Made by a program: the position numbers and the translations under genes | Notes under the pieces: model-generated | The model's input: only the letters and a program-made list of their open reading frames with translations | Database searches by the model: none | Told to the model about the DNA's origin: nothing | Source: a bacterium | GTDB taxonomy: Bacteria; Krumholzibacteriota; Krumholzibacteriia; LZORAL124-64-63 | DNA: 64,000 nucleotides | Reading direction: 5' to 3' | Assembly (NCBI GenBank): GCA_016712675.1 | Contig: JADJQR010000001.1 | Span: forward strand, 3,720,001-3,784,000 | Part shown: in pieces, positions 29,514-37,137 of the stretch | Position numbering within the stretch: the first letter of the stretch is position 1 | Layout: each line of letters opens with the position of its first letter

Positions 29514-30155
29514 CTACCGGCAATCGGCCCCCATATGCGTCGCCATCAAGGCGATATCCGCCAGGTTCAGCACACCGTCCCGTTGCAGGTCGCTGCGCAT
29601 GTGGAACGCTCCATGGTAGTCGCCGGCGAAGGCCGCGATATCGCTGAGATCGACCACGCGGTCGCCGTTGATGTCCGGGCTGTTGACCTGCAGCAGGAGC
29701 TGCGGCCAGTAGTCGTAGTCCGGAGTGTGGGCCGGAAAACCGTTCAGCATGAAGACCGCCGGCCCTTCCGACCATCCGCCACCCTGGATCGGCAGGGCCA
29801 TGTGCGTCATGCCGTGCATGTCGGTGTTCGTGTCGGCCACGAAGGTCGGTGAGCCGGAGATGCAGTTGCTCGCGGTCCCGGCCTCGGCCGGGAACTCCAG
29901 CCAGATGTCCATGCGGCTCTGGCCCCCCGCCGGAATGCACGAGCTGTCGACGATCGTAGCCTCGACGGTCGCATCGATGGGAGCGCCGGTCGGCGTCCGG
30001 GCGGCCGTCAGGGGCACGCCGGCACCGCCGGGGACGATCAGCACGCAGGCCGTTTCGGCAGGGTCGCTCAAGGCGCCCACCCAGATCGCATCGGTCGTCT
30101 GCGCAGCGGCCACGATCTGCAGCAGCGCCAGCAGCATGGACCTTCGCAGGAACAT
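29514..30155 (-). CDS. Secreted protein with C-terminal dockerin-like (EF-hand type) repeat pair
   Basis: 213 aa from ATG 30155 (MFLRRSMLLALLQIVAAAQ, a signal peptide), with GGGG about 10 bases upstream. The last 55 residues carry two calcium-loop repeats, DINGDRVVDLSDIAAFAGD and DLQRDGVLNLADIALMATH, in the arrangement of type I dockerins. In this group such repeats are common on secreted proteins without cellulosomes. The remainder (IWVGALSDPAETACVLIVPGG to LLLQVNSP) is a beta-rich ectodomain with three or four cysteines. No cohesin is visible in the window. Function unknown; surface or extracellular. Confidence 0.75.
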   Translation of the reverse strand: MFLRRSMLLALLQIVAAAQTTDAIWVGALSDPAETACVLIVPGGAGVPLTAARTPTGAPIDATVEATIVDSSCIPAGGQSRMDIWLEFPAEAGTASNCISGSPTFVADTNTDMHGMTHMALPIQGGGWSEGPAVFMLNGFPAHTPDYDYWPQLLLQVNSPDINGDRVVDLSDIAAFAGDYHGAFHMRSDLQRDGVLNLADIALMATHMGADCR

Positions 30156-30378
30156 GACACCCACCCCTGCTTCCAGATGCCCCGCCGCCAGGGTGGCCCT
30201 TGCGATCAACCTGACGCATGAGACTATGGAAGAGCGCGACGGCGGGCGAAGTCCGGCTGCTCGGGGTGCGACGGAGCGCGGACGTGTCGATCACAGATCA
30301 TGGTTGTCTTGTTTGTACAACTCGGCCGCTCCGGAGCGCCCGAAACAGGTGACAAACGGGAATGGACGTCGATAACCT

Positions 30379-30408
30379 TTGAATCCGCCGATGCACGGGT
30401 GCTAGACT
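30379..30408 (+). promoter_or_regulatory. Candidate promoter of the Cys-rich lipoprotein gene
   Basis: TTGAAT, 18 bases, TAGACT, with the ATG at 30467 about 60 bases downstream and GGAGG in between. The -10 equals the one before the AAA+ gene at 5634. Confidence 0.45.
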
Positions 30409-30466
30409 GCTCCTCGCCCGTCAAGGATGACCACTATCACAGTTCTTTCCCCGCTGGAGGTTCGTC

Positions 30467-30799
30467 ATGAAACCGCTGAGGCCCATCCACCTGATCCTGG
30501 TCGTCCTGACGTCCTGTCTCGTGTTGGGCGCAATGGGGTGCAGCGAAGACGAGGAGTGCGGGTCCGACTCGACGTACTGCGGGACCTTCACCGCCTGCTG
30601 CACCTCTTCCGATTGCTACTACCTCGCCAGTGACGGAACGCGGTTCAACTGCAATGGCACCGATTGCACCGCCGCCGCGGAGGCCCTGGCCAACCACATG
30701 TGCTACAAGTTCAAGGACATGTCGTCCGACGAGGTCAAGCAGGTCGTCGACGAGATCATGAGCAGCTCCGGCACGTCGCCCCGCGTCCAGTTCCGCTGA
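30467..30799 (+). CDS. Small Cys-rich lipoprotein, function unknown
   Basis: 110 aa. A type II signal peptide ends in the lipobox LGAMGC (Cys25). The mature part has nine further cysteines within about 45 residues (CGSDSTYCGTFTACC, SSDCYY, FNCNGTDC, HMCYKF), suggesting a disulfide-knotted extracytoplasmic domain, then a short helical acidic tail (DEVKQVVDEIMSSS). Strong GGAGG 7 bases before the ATG, plus a promoter and terminator of its own: a monocistronic unit. No family was recognised. Confidence 0.75.
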   Translation: MKPLRPIHLILVVLTSCLVLGAMGCSEDEECGSDSTYCGTFTACCTSSDCYYLASDGTRFNCNGTDCTAAAEALANHMCYKFKDMSSDEVKQVVDEIMSSSGTSPRVQFR

Positions 30800-31038
30800 G
30801 GGCGGCTCGTCGCGGCTTCGATCGGTGCGGCACGGCCGGCCTGCGCGAAAGCAGGTCGGCCGCCTTCATGATGCCGCACCGCAATCGGCACCGTCGCGTC
30901 CGTCCCAAGCCATGTCGTGTCGCCCGGCAGTTGGCCGCCCGGCACCCAGCAGGCGAACGTGGCGGCAGCGACGGCCGGCGTGGTGGTGGGCAAGAGTCGC
31001 GTCAAGCCGATAGTGCCCAAGGGACGGCGGGTCGGCAT
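30703..31038 (-). CDS. Doubtful small ORF with a strong ribosome-binding site
   Basis: 111 codons, MPTRRPLGTIGLTRLLPTTT onwards, with GGAGG exactly 7 bases before the ATG. The first 40 residues could pass for a poor signal peptide. The 3' third overlaps the lipoprotein gene antisense and looks like a shadow. It may be a decayed gene start or chance; reported because of the good ribosome-binding site. Confidence 0.2.
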   Translation of the reverse strand: MPTRRPLGTIGLTRLLPTTTPAVAAATFACWVPGGQLPGDTTWLGTDATVPIAVRHHEGGRPAFAQAGRAAPIEAATSRPQRNWTRGDVPELLMISSTTCLTSSDDMSLNL

Positions 31039-31266
31039 GCGGGTACCTCCGGGGGCGCAAGGAACATCGTGATGGCGAGATGCATGATATCAGATGAATA
31101 TGATCCATTCAGGCGCGTTTTCGCATGAGAGGTCAAGTGGCGATTCGAACCCCGGTCCGCGTTGACGGAGCAGAACGCCACATGCGAAGATGTGCAGTCG
31201 GTGGCGGGAGCGCCCGCGCATCACTTCGCAGGGCCGAAGCCCTTGGCCGTGAGTGGGTGTTCAACG
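30800..31266. other. 467-base region between the lipoprotein and protease genes
   Basis: Holds the terminator hairpin at 30833-30862, the doubtful small minus-strand ORF ending upstream at 30703, a less GC-rich patch at 31075-31130 that may carry the promoter of the protease gene, and a T-loop-like TTCGAAC at 31145 that does not fold as a tRNA. Confidence 0.45.
30833..30862 (+). terminator. Terminator hairpin after the Cys-rich lipoprotein
   Basis: CGGCCGGCCTGC pairs with GCAGGTCGGCCG (one G-T pair) around the loop GCGAAA, 33 bases after the stop codon; the tail CCTTC is only weakly U-rich. Confidence 0.55.
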
Positions 31267-31923
31267 ATGGTCTACTTCTCCCTCTTCGGGATCCCCGTCC
31301 ATGTGCAGCCGTGGTTCTGGCTGTCCCTGGCCCTGCTCGGCCTCAGCGGCGTCGGGGCCGGCGGCTACTGGGAGTGGCTGAGCCTGGCGCTGTTCGTGTT
31401 GGCCGGATTCATCACCGTGTTGGTGCACGAGTTGGGCCACGCGCTGGCAGGTCGCGCCTGCGGCGCGCGTGGCGCCATCACGCTCCAGGCGTTCGGGGGC
31501 ATCACGCACTTCGAGGGACGCCACTTCGGACGTGCGCAGGACTTCCTGGTCACCTTCGCGGGGCCCGGCCTGCAGCTGGTGCTGGCCTGGCTGCTGACCT
31601 TCGTCGATCCGGTCGTGTACGACGGCCGCCCGGTGCTGGCCTATTTCGTGCGTATGCTGCAGGTGATCAGCGTCTTCTGGGCCGCCCTCAACCTGCTGCC
31701 CGTGCTGCCGCTGGACGGTGGGCAGATGTTCCGCACCATCGTCGGGCCGCGGCGGGAGCGCATCGCCGAGTGGGTCACGATCGTCACCGCCGCCGTGACC
31801 GCGCTGCTTGCGTTCAGGTTCTTCTCCTCGATCTTCCTGGCCGTGATGATGGCCGCTTTCGCATTCCAGGCCTGGCAGCGGCTGGGCACCTCAGGTGGCA
31901 GCAGTCGGAGATGGCGCCGATGA
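31267..31923 (+). CDS. Site-2-type zinc metalloprotease (M50 family, membrane)
   Basis: 218 aa, about six hydrophobic helices. The zinc motif HELGH lies near residue 60 (FITVLVHELGHALAGR), and the third ligand Asp lies in NLLPVLPLDGGQ near residue 145, the classic M50 NxxPxxxLDGG signature. There is no PDZ or CBS domain, so it resembles minimal SpoIVFB/Rip-like or M50B proteins and may cleave membrane-embedded substrates such as anti-sigma factors; the substrate is unknown. The ATG at 31267 (MVYFSLFGIPV) begins the first conserved beta/hydrophobic stretch. No strong Shine-Dalgarno is seen; the GTG at 31249 is an alternative. Confidence 0.85.
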   Translation: MVYFSLFGIPVHVQPWFWLSLALLGLSGVGAGGYWEWLSLALFVLAGFITVLVHELGHALAGRACGARGAITLQAFGGITHFEGRHFGRAQDFLVTFAGPGLQLVLAWLLTFVDPVVYDGRPVLAYFVRMLQVISVFWAALNLLPVLPLDGGQMFRTIVGPRRERIAEWVTIVTAAVTALLAFRFFSSIFLAVMMAAFAFQAWQRLGTSGGSSRRWRR

Positions 31924-31985
31924 CACCCTGACGCAGTCCGTGCGCGCTTCCGATCCGGCGCGGATCGCCGTGGGATCGGTCGCGG

Positions 31986-33311
31986 CTAGGCCGCCGACCA
32001 GGGCATGACCGGGCTCGTCCGTACGCCGAGCATCTCGCCTATGTCGTACCACTCGGCAATGGCACCGTTGAAGACCCCGGCGGCGAGACGGTTGTCCCCG
32101 ACAGCCGCCGTCGCGTGCCTCTCCACGTGGGCCAATACATGGCTCGTCGGCCTCTGTCGCGGCCAAGTGAAGATCGCCGACATGTGCACGGCGAAATGGA
32201 GGATCTGGTGCATGGCCGCAGCATCCCTCGGCAGCGGCGGCGGCGACTCCTCGTCCTGGTAGAGGGTCGCCTGGGCGTAGTCCTGGGGCAGATTCCAATC
32301 CAACAGCAGGAAGAGCGTGGCATCGTGGTGCGTGATGCCGAAGTGCCTCTGCTCCGTGTCCAGCAGCAGCTGCGACGTGCTCGTGCCGGCGTTCGCCAAC
32401 ACCAGGGCATATCGCTGCGGGTCGCTGGTCGCCAAGGCCAAGCGGCCGATGTCGGCCAGCAGTCCGATCGTCAATGCGTCCTCCGGCGTTACGGACCCCA
32501 TCGACGCAGCCAGTTGGTGCGCGGCAGCACCCGTCGCGGCGGACTTGCGCCAGAACTCGTCGTAGTCGAACTCGGCGCAACGCCCCGCCCAGGCGCTGCG
32601 GAACGCGCACCCCAGAGCAAGTGCGCGCAGGCTGGTGTAGCCGATGATCGTCGCGGCCGAACCGAGGTCGGTGATTCGGCGGCTCAAGCCGAATCTCGCC
32701 GAGTTGACGTACTGGATGACGCGGCCGGCCAGGACCGGGTCGCGCTCGATGAGCCTGACGGCCTGGGCGATGCCTGCCTGGGGGTCGGCGGCCAGGTTGA
32801 GGATCTTCTGCACGACGACCGGAGCAATCGGTAACGTGACGCCGGACAGGGCCTGCACGGCGCGGCGCGCCTCGGCAGGGGGCGTCACTTCCTGGACGGC
32901 AACGCCGCCATCGCCCTGCACCGATACCGACAACCCGGACATCTCCACGGTGACCCTGCGCCCGGGCGCGACCAGGCCGGCAGTGGCCTCGAGCGTCGTC
33001 ATGATGACCGAATCCGGTACGCGCCCCAGTTCCAGTTCCAACAACCGCCCGAACCGGAGGCGGAGGTGGATCGCACCGATGATGCTCTTGATCTCCTCGC
33101 TGACGGGCGTGATGAGGTGTTCCGTCAGGAACCCGAAGAGCTGCTCCAGGACGATGACCGTCCTCTCCAGCGCGGCGTCCTCCTCGGTGGGGTCCCCGCC
33201 GGGCACCGGCATGCCCTGCAGTTCGATGCGCGATGCCTCGCCCGCTGATCGAGAGCGACGCGAACCGGGGCTCGGCTCCTCATTGGCGCCCCGATGTCCC
33301 CGCTCAGCCAC
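31986..33311 (-). CDS. HDOD-domain signalling protein
   Basis: 441 aa from GTG 33311, with GGGAGG 8 bases upstream. Residues about 165-365 form an HDOD domain: LPIAPVVVQKILNLAADP, IERDPVLAGRVIQYVNSARFGLSRRI, LGSAATIIGYTSLRALALG and ALTIGLLADIGRLAL. The catalytic HD pair of true HD hydrolases is not evident, as is usual for HDOD. The first 150 residues are an unrecognised alpha/beta region (ERTVIVLEQLFGFLTEHL). It overlaps the upstream unknown gene by 8 bases, so the two are translated together and may work as a signalling pair. Confidence 0.85.
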   Translation of the reverse strand: MAERGHRGANEEPSPGSRRSRSAGEASRIELQGMPVPGGDPTEEDAALERTVIVLEQLFGFLTEHLITPVSEEIKSIIGAIHLRLRFGRLLELELGRVPDSVIMTTLEATAGLVAPGRRVTVEMSGLSVSVQGDGGVAVQEVTPPAEARRAVQALSGVTLPIAPVVVQKILNLAADPQAGIAQAVRLIERDPVLAGRVIQYVNSARFGLSRRITDLGSAATIIGYTSLRALALGCAFRSAWAGRCAEFDYDEFWRKSAATGAAAHQLAASMGSVTPEDALTIGLLADIGRLALATSDPQRYALVLANAGTSTSQLLLDTEQRHFGITHHDATLFLLLDWNLPQDYAQATLYQDEESPPPLPRDAAAMHQILHFAVHMSAIFTWPRQRPTSHVLAHVERHATAAVGDNRLAAGVFNGAIAEWYDIGEMLGVRTSPVMPWSAA

Positions 33312-33804
33312 GGCGCACCTCCCCGTCGCTCGGGGGCCCCTCGAGCCGCTGGAATTCGAGCCCGGCCCCGCCCAGCGCCCGGTTGAGGTCGGAGATGGCC
33401 GACAGGAAGCGCCCCACCTGCTCGGTGGTCGCGTCTCCGGGCTCGATCGTCAGCCGCAGGACGGGTCGCGATGGCTGCCGGGCCGGTTGCGGATCGTCGG
33501 CAGGGGCATCTCGTTCGGGCGGCAGCGCGGCCAGGAGGAGACTCCCACCGTCATCGTCGTCCGCAAGCGTGGCCATGACCAGATCGCTGCCGCCTGCCGC
33601 CGCGGCCGCCAGGCGCACACCGCGCGCGAACGGCAACATGTCGGCAAGAACGGCCCGGTCCGGGTCGCCCTGCACCAGCCGGATCAGCGCAGTGCGGCCG
33701 CCAGCGTCGGCGTACGTGGCCAGGCCCAGCGTGGCGGAGACAAGTCGCCAGCCGCGAGCCGCCATGACGCGGTGCAGCCGATCGACGGGGATGGTGGCAT
33801 CCAT
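33304..33804 (-). CDS. Unknown cytoplasmic protein coupled to the HDOD gene
   Basis: 166 aa, no signal peptide and no recognised domain. It appears two-part: residues 1-95 alternate beta/alpha (MDATIPVDRLHRVMAARGWR, ALIRLVQGDP, AAAGGSDLVMATLADD), then a Pro/Asp linker, then RPVLRLTIEPGDATTEQVGRFLSAISDLNRALGG-type strand plus helix. GGGGGAGGG lies 5 bases before the ATG. The stop overlaps the HDOD start by 8 bases. A partner or adaptor for the HDOD protein is inferred from the coupling alone. Confidence 0.65.
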   Translation of the reverse strand: MDATIPVDRLHRVMAARGWRLVSATLGLATYADAGGRTALIRLVQGDPDRAVLADMLPFARGVRLAAAAAGGSDLVMATLADDDDGGSLLLAALPPERDAPADDPQPARQPSRPVLRLTIEPGDATTEQVGRFLSAISDLNRALGGAGLEFQRLEGPPSDGEVRRG

Positions 33805-33925
33805 GTCGGCCCTCCCCCCGGCGGCACGGCGATGCCGCAGGGCAATCAGGTCCCTCCCGGAATCGCCAGACTACGAGGGATCCCGACCGACGACAAGCAG
33901 GGAAGCGGTGTAGCTCCCGCCGTCG

Positions 33926-36766
33926 CTATCGCAACAGCGCGACCCGGATCGTCGAACGGGAGTCCCCGGCTTCCAGGCAGGCCAGGTAGATGCCGCTGGC
34001 CACCGCGCCGCCGCGTTCGTCAAGGCCATCCCAGTCCACCGCGTAGTCGCCCGCAGGACGCGAATCCGTCACCAGGGTTCGGACGGTCGCCCCGCGCATG
34101 TCGCGAATCGTCAGCCGGACCGATCCCTGAGTCGGCGTGCGAAAGCTGATCGTCGTGCGCGGGTTGAACGGATTGGGCGCGGCGTCCACGGCCAGCGAGC
34201 CTTGCACGGCTCGTGGCGGTGCGGGGCGCGCGAGCGTGATGCCGAGGATCTCCTCACCCGACATCGTACGCCCGGTCAGGCGCAGAGGCTCGGTGCTCGC
34301 TTCCATCCCGGTGGCCTCGCGCTCGAACCAGAAGCGGGCAGGGTCCGTGGCGTCGCCATCATCGCCGCGCAGAGCAGGCCGGCACTTGCCGCCTTCACCG
34401 GACGGACCCGCCACGGCGACAGCTTGGCGCGGACCGAAGCGCACCGACGCAGCGTCGATCGTGGCCGGATCGAACCCGGCACCGCCGAACACGACGACCG
34501 GCACCAGCGCCGGGCCGGCGTACCCGGTGCCGTCACCCGGCTTGAGGGTCTCGCGCACTTCGATGTTCACCGGGCGCGGAGGCCTCAGATCGCTGCAGTC
34601 GCGCGCGGTCAGCAGGTGACCGCTGGCGATATGCGTTTCGGTGCATTCGAGATTCCCCTTGCCACGCATGGCCATGCCGATGTAGCGCGGGTGATCCGGA
34701 GCACTGAGATCGTAGGCATGTACATGGCTGCCGTCATCGACGTATGCCGCCTGCCCGCACAGCTTGAGGCTCGACCACCGGTGGCCCATGTCAACGACGG
34801 CACCCAAGGCCAGGGAACCGTCGGCGTCGAGCGAGGCCGGCTGGAGCGCGTTGACGCCCCGTACCGAGTCACTATAGAGCAGCACGAGTCGACGGCCTTC
34901 GGCCGCCAGGACGCTTGGCTGCGCAGGCAGCGGCACTGCCGCGCGCACATCCGGATTCCCAGGATCGGTGAAATCGATCACGCGCAGCTCACCGGCAACC
35001 GCGTAGATCAGATTGCGTCCCGACCAGGCACGGGGAGCCCAGATCGATTCGGGCTGTTCGACGCTGGAGACCTGGACCAGTTGCGACGGCTCCGAACTGT
35101 CATAGACCTCGATCAATTCAGCGCGCAGGAGCAGGAGGAGATCGTCGTCCGGCGTCTCCAACCGGAAGGAGCCGGCGAAATCGAAGCTCCCGACCACGGC
35201 TGCAGGCTGGTTGCTCCCAACGTCGTGGCGAAGCACGGTGGTCGGTGGAACGGGCTCGCTCATCCAGTCAGGGACCGGCACCATCCAGAGCGCGTCGCCC
35301 CCGAGTTGGGGTGTGGTGTGGTACCCGACCGGGATCGCGGCGACGACCCGATCGGCGTCGGCCACGATGACGCTTGCCGAGCAGGGAGTGCCCGCGAGCA
35401 CGAGCACGCGATCCCCGGCTCTACCCACGAAATCGAGATACCCCCAGGCGCAGGGTTCGTATTCCGATGCATTCGAGTCCCACCAGGACACGACACCGGA
35501 GGAGATGGCCGTCGGTCTGGTCGGGTCCTCGGCGTGGGCGAGCGTGTATTCGATCCGGTTCCAGGAGCCTCCCCAGTATCCCGGTTCATACCCTGACGTA
35601 CTGGTCGTCTTGAGCAGCCACGGCGGCGCATGCATGGCTCCCCAGGCGGACCACCGGTCTCCCTGTGCACTCCCGTGGACCACCTGCGCGGGCGGAAACG
35701 GCCGACGCGTCAGCCCATCCAGAACATCCAGGCGCCAGCCGGCGACGACAAGCCGCCCGCCCGCGATCGCGACGGCACCTCCGGGAGACTCCGCCAGCCT
35801 GCCCAGGAACGAAAGATCCTCCGCCGCCCATAGCGTGACCGGACGCCAGGTCTCTGCGTTCGTGGTCACGGCCGCCACGATGCCGTCCGCCACCGTGATG
35901 GACTGCTTTTCCATCCAGGGAGTTACGGCAGACGTGTCCCGGCTGAGGCTCCCGCGGTTCGACACCACGTATCGAGCCAGCTCCCCCTCGAAATAGTATT
36001 CCCAGCCGCCGGGCGCCATCTGCACGCGACCGGAGACCTCGAACAGCGCGGACCGCTCGCTGCACAGCGACGCGGCGGATGCCGTCGCCCGTTCAAGTGT
36101 TGCCACCGGCGTGAGCGACGTCGGACCGCCGGCGCGGAAGATCGTGATGCTCGTCGGCTCGCTGACGGCGAGGAAACCGCCGACCTCGCAGATCGACAAC
36201 ACCGGCGTCGGCCTCGCCATCACCAGCGAGGCGTTCAACGGACCCGGAGCGCCGGGATCCAGGACATGAAGGCCCGCCGCATCATCGGCGGCGATGAGGC
36301 AGCCTCCGATTCCGGTGATTGCCACGATCCCCTGCAATGGATCATAGGTGCGGAGAACGACGGGCTGATCCGGCGCACTGACATCGATTTCGACAACGCC
36401 GGCAGCGCCGCAAGCGGCGTAGATCCGGTGGCCCTGGAGGAACAGTGCCTTGGCCTCGGCAGGCAGGGCTACCGATCCGAAGATCCCGGGAACGCCGACA
36501 CCTCCGATATCGACAACAAAGAGACTCGTCCCCGCAACGAACGCACACCCGTCCCGCGCCACACAGGTGCTGCCACGGACTGCCGATTGCGTTCGGGGCA
36601 GGGAGATCGACCGGGACCAGTCGTAGCAGTCGGCAGCCCGGATCGCGCCCGGGCAGCAGGCCAGGATCAGGCAGGTTGCGCCCACGAACGCGAGCCCGGT
36701 CGGCCTGGTGGTTCTCCGCCCCGCCTCGACACCCCGACAACGATCGGCTCCGCGTGGTAGTCGCAT
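33926..36766 (-). CDS. Large secreted beta-propeller-like protein with FlgD-like C-terminal module
   Basis: 946 aa from ATG 36766 (AAGGTG 7 bases upstream). The signal sequence spans about residues 1-50 (GLAFVGATCLILACCPGAIRA). The mature part has LVIVD-like propeller repeats (FVVDIGGVGVPGIFGSVALP, VVEIDVSAPDQPVVLRTYDP, AYDLSAPDHPRYIGM) and many Trp/Tyr-rich strands. The last 90 residues are the sorting-type module (AAPNPFNPRTTISF, IRDMRGATVRTLV, WDGLDERGGAVASGIY). The open frame continues upstream to 37048 without family support. Probably a surface protein; no enzymatic motif was recognised. Confidence 0.82.
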   Translation of the reverse strand: MRLPRGADRCRGVEAGRRTTRPTGLAFVGATCLILACCPGAIRAADCYDWSRSISLPRTQSAVRGSTCVARDGCAFVAGTSLFVVDIGGVGVPGIFGSVALPAEAKALFLQGHRIYAACGAAGVVEIDVSAPDQPVVLRTYDPLQGIVAITGIGGCLIAADDAAGLHVLDPGAPGPLNASLVMARPTPVLSICEVGGFLAVSEPTSITIFRAGGPTSLTPVATLERATASAASLCSERSALFEVSGRVQMAPGGWEYYFEGELARYVVSNRGSLSRDTSAVTPWMEKQSITVADGIVAAVTTNAETWRPVTLWAAEDLSFLGRLAESPGGAVAIAGGRLVVAGWRLDVLDGLTRRPFPPAQVVHGSAQGDRWSAWGAMHAPPWLLKTTSTSGYEPGYWGGSWNRIEYTLAHAEDPTRPTAISSGVVSWWDSNASEYEPCAWGYLDFVGRAGDRVLVLAGTPCSASVIVADADRVVAAIPVGYHTTPQLGGDALWMVPVPDWMSEPVPPTTVLRHDVGSNQPAAVVGSFDFAGSFRLETPDDDLLLLLRAELIEVYDSSEPSQLVQVSSVEQPESIWAPRAWSGRNLIYAVAGELRVIDFTDPGNPDVRAAVPLPAQPSVLAAEGRRLVLLYSDSVRGVNALQPASLDADGSLALGAVVDMGHRWSSLKLCGQAAYVDDGSHVHAYDLSAPDHPRYIGMAMRGKGNLECTETHIASGHLLTARDCSDLRPPRPVNIEVRETLKPGDGTGYAGPALVPVVVFGGAGFDPATIDAASVRFGPRQAVAVAGPSGEGGKCRPALRGDDGDATDPARFWFEREATGMEASTEPLRLTGRTMSGEEILGITLARPAPPRAVQGSLAVDAAPNPFNPRTTISFRTPTQGSVRLTIRDMRGATVRTLVTDSRPAGDYAVDWDGLDERGGAVASGIYLACLEAGDSRSTIRVALLR

Positions 36767-37137
36767 GCGTGGGCACCTTGGCCTCTCGAAGTCCCGGCTT
36801 GAAACCACCGTTACGCTCTCGGCGGCCCCGAAACGCTCCCAGACACCCCTTGAGTATCCCCCACCTTCGCGCCGGAAGTCAATCGACCCGTCCCGAACCC
36901 CATGCATGTCAGCGCCACGGGCGGCGGCACCCTGGCGGCGTTGGCTCGTCATGTCGCGAGCCCGGTGCGCACGAGTTCGCGCAGCCGCGCGAGCGGCGGG
37001 TGCTGCGGGGGAGACGATGAAGCCGGTAGGCGCCTGGTGCCGGCGCAAGCGCCCGGCGGCCAGCAGTCCGTTCCGGTCCGGGCCAGGTGCCAGAGCGCGG
37101 GCCGCATGCGGTCAGTCGTCAGTGGATCGGTCCACGC
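36767..37137. other. 371-base intergenic region
   Basis: Lies between the start of the propeller gene and the end of the TPR gene, both on the minus strand. The open minus frames here are GC-driven and match nothing recognised. A minor GTGGA/TCCAC hairpin at 37122-37135 lies just after the TPR gene stop. Confidence 0.4.

Noticed and set aside
30866-31108. 80-codon minus-strand ORF
   Set aside because: No ribosome-binding site, His/Arg-rich composition, and lies out of frame with the only ORF there that has one.
31130-31165. T-loop-like TTCGAAC suggesting a tRNA
   Set aside because: Neither strand gives a paired T-stem or acceptor stem around it, so no tRNA or clear tRNA remnant.
36767-37137. 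Possible gene remnant in the minus strand (frames ending LARLRELVRTGLAT)
   Set aside because: Too short, no consistent frame, no recognised family; ordinary high-GC open frames explain it.
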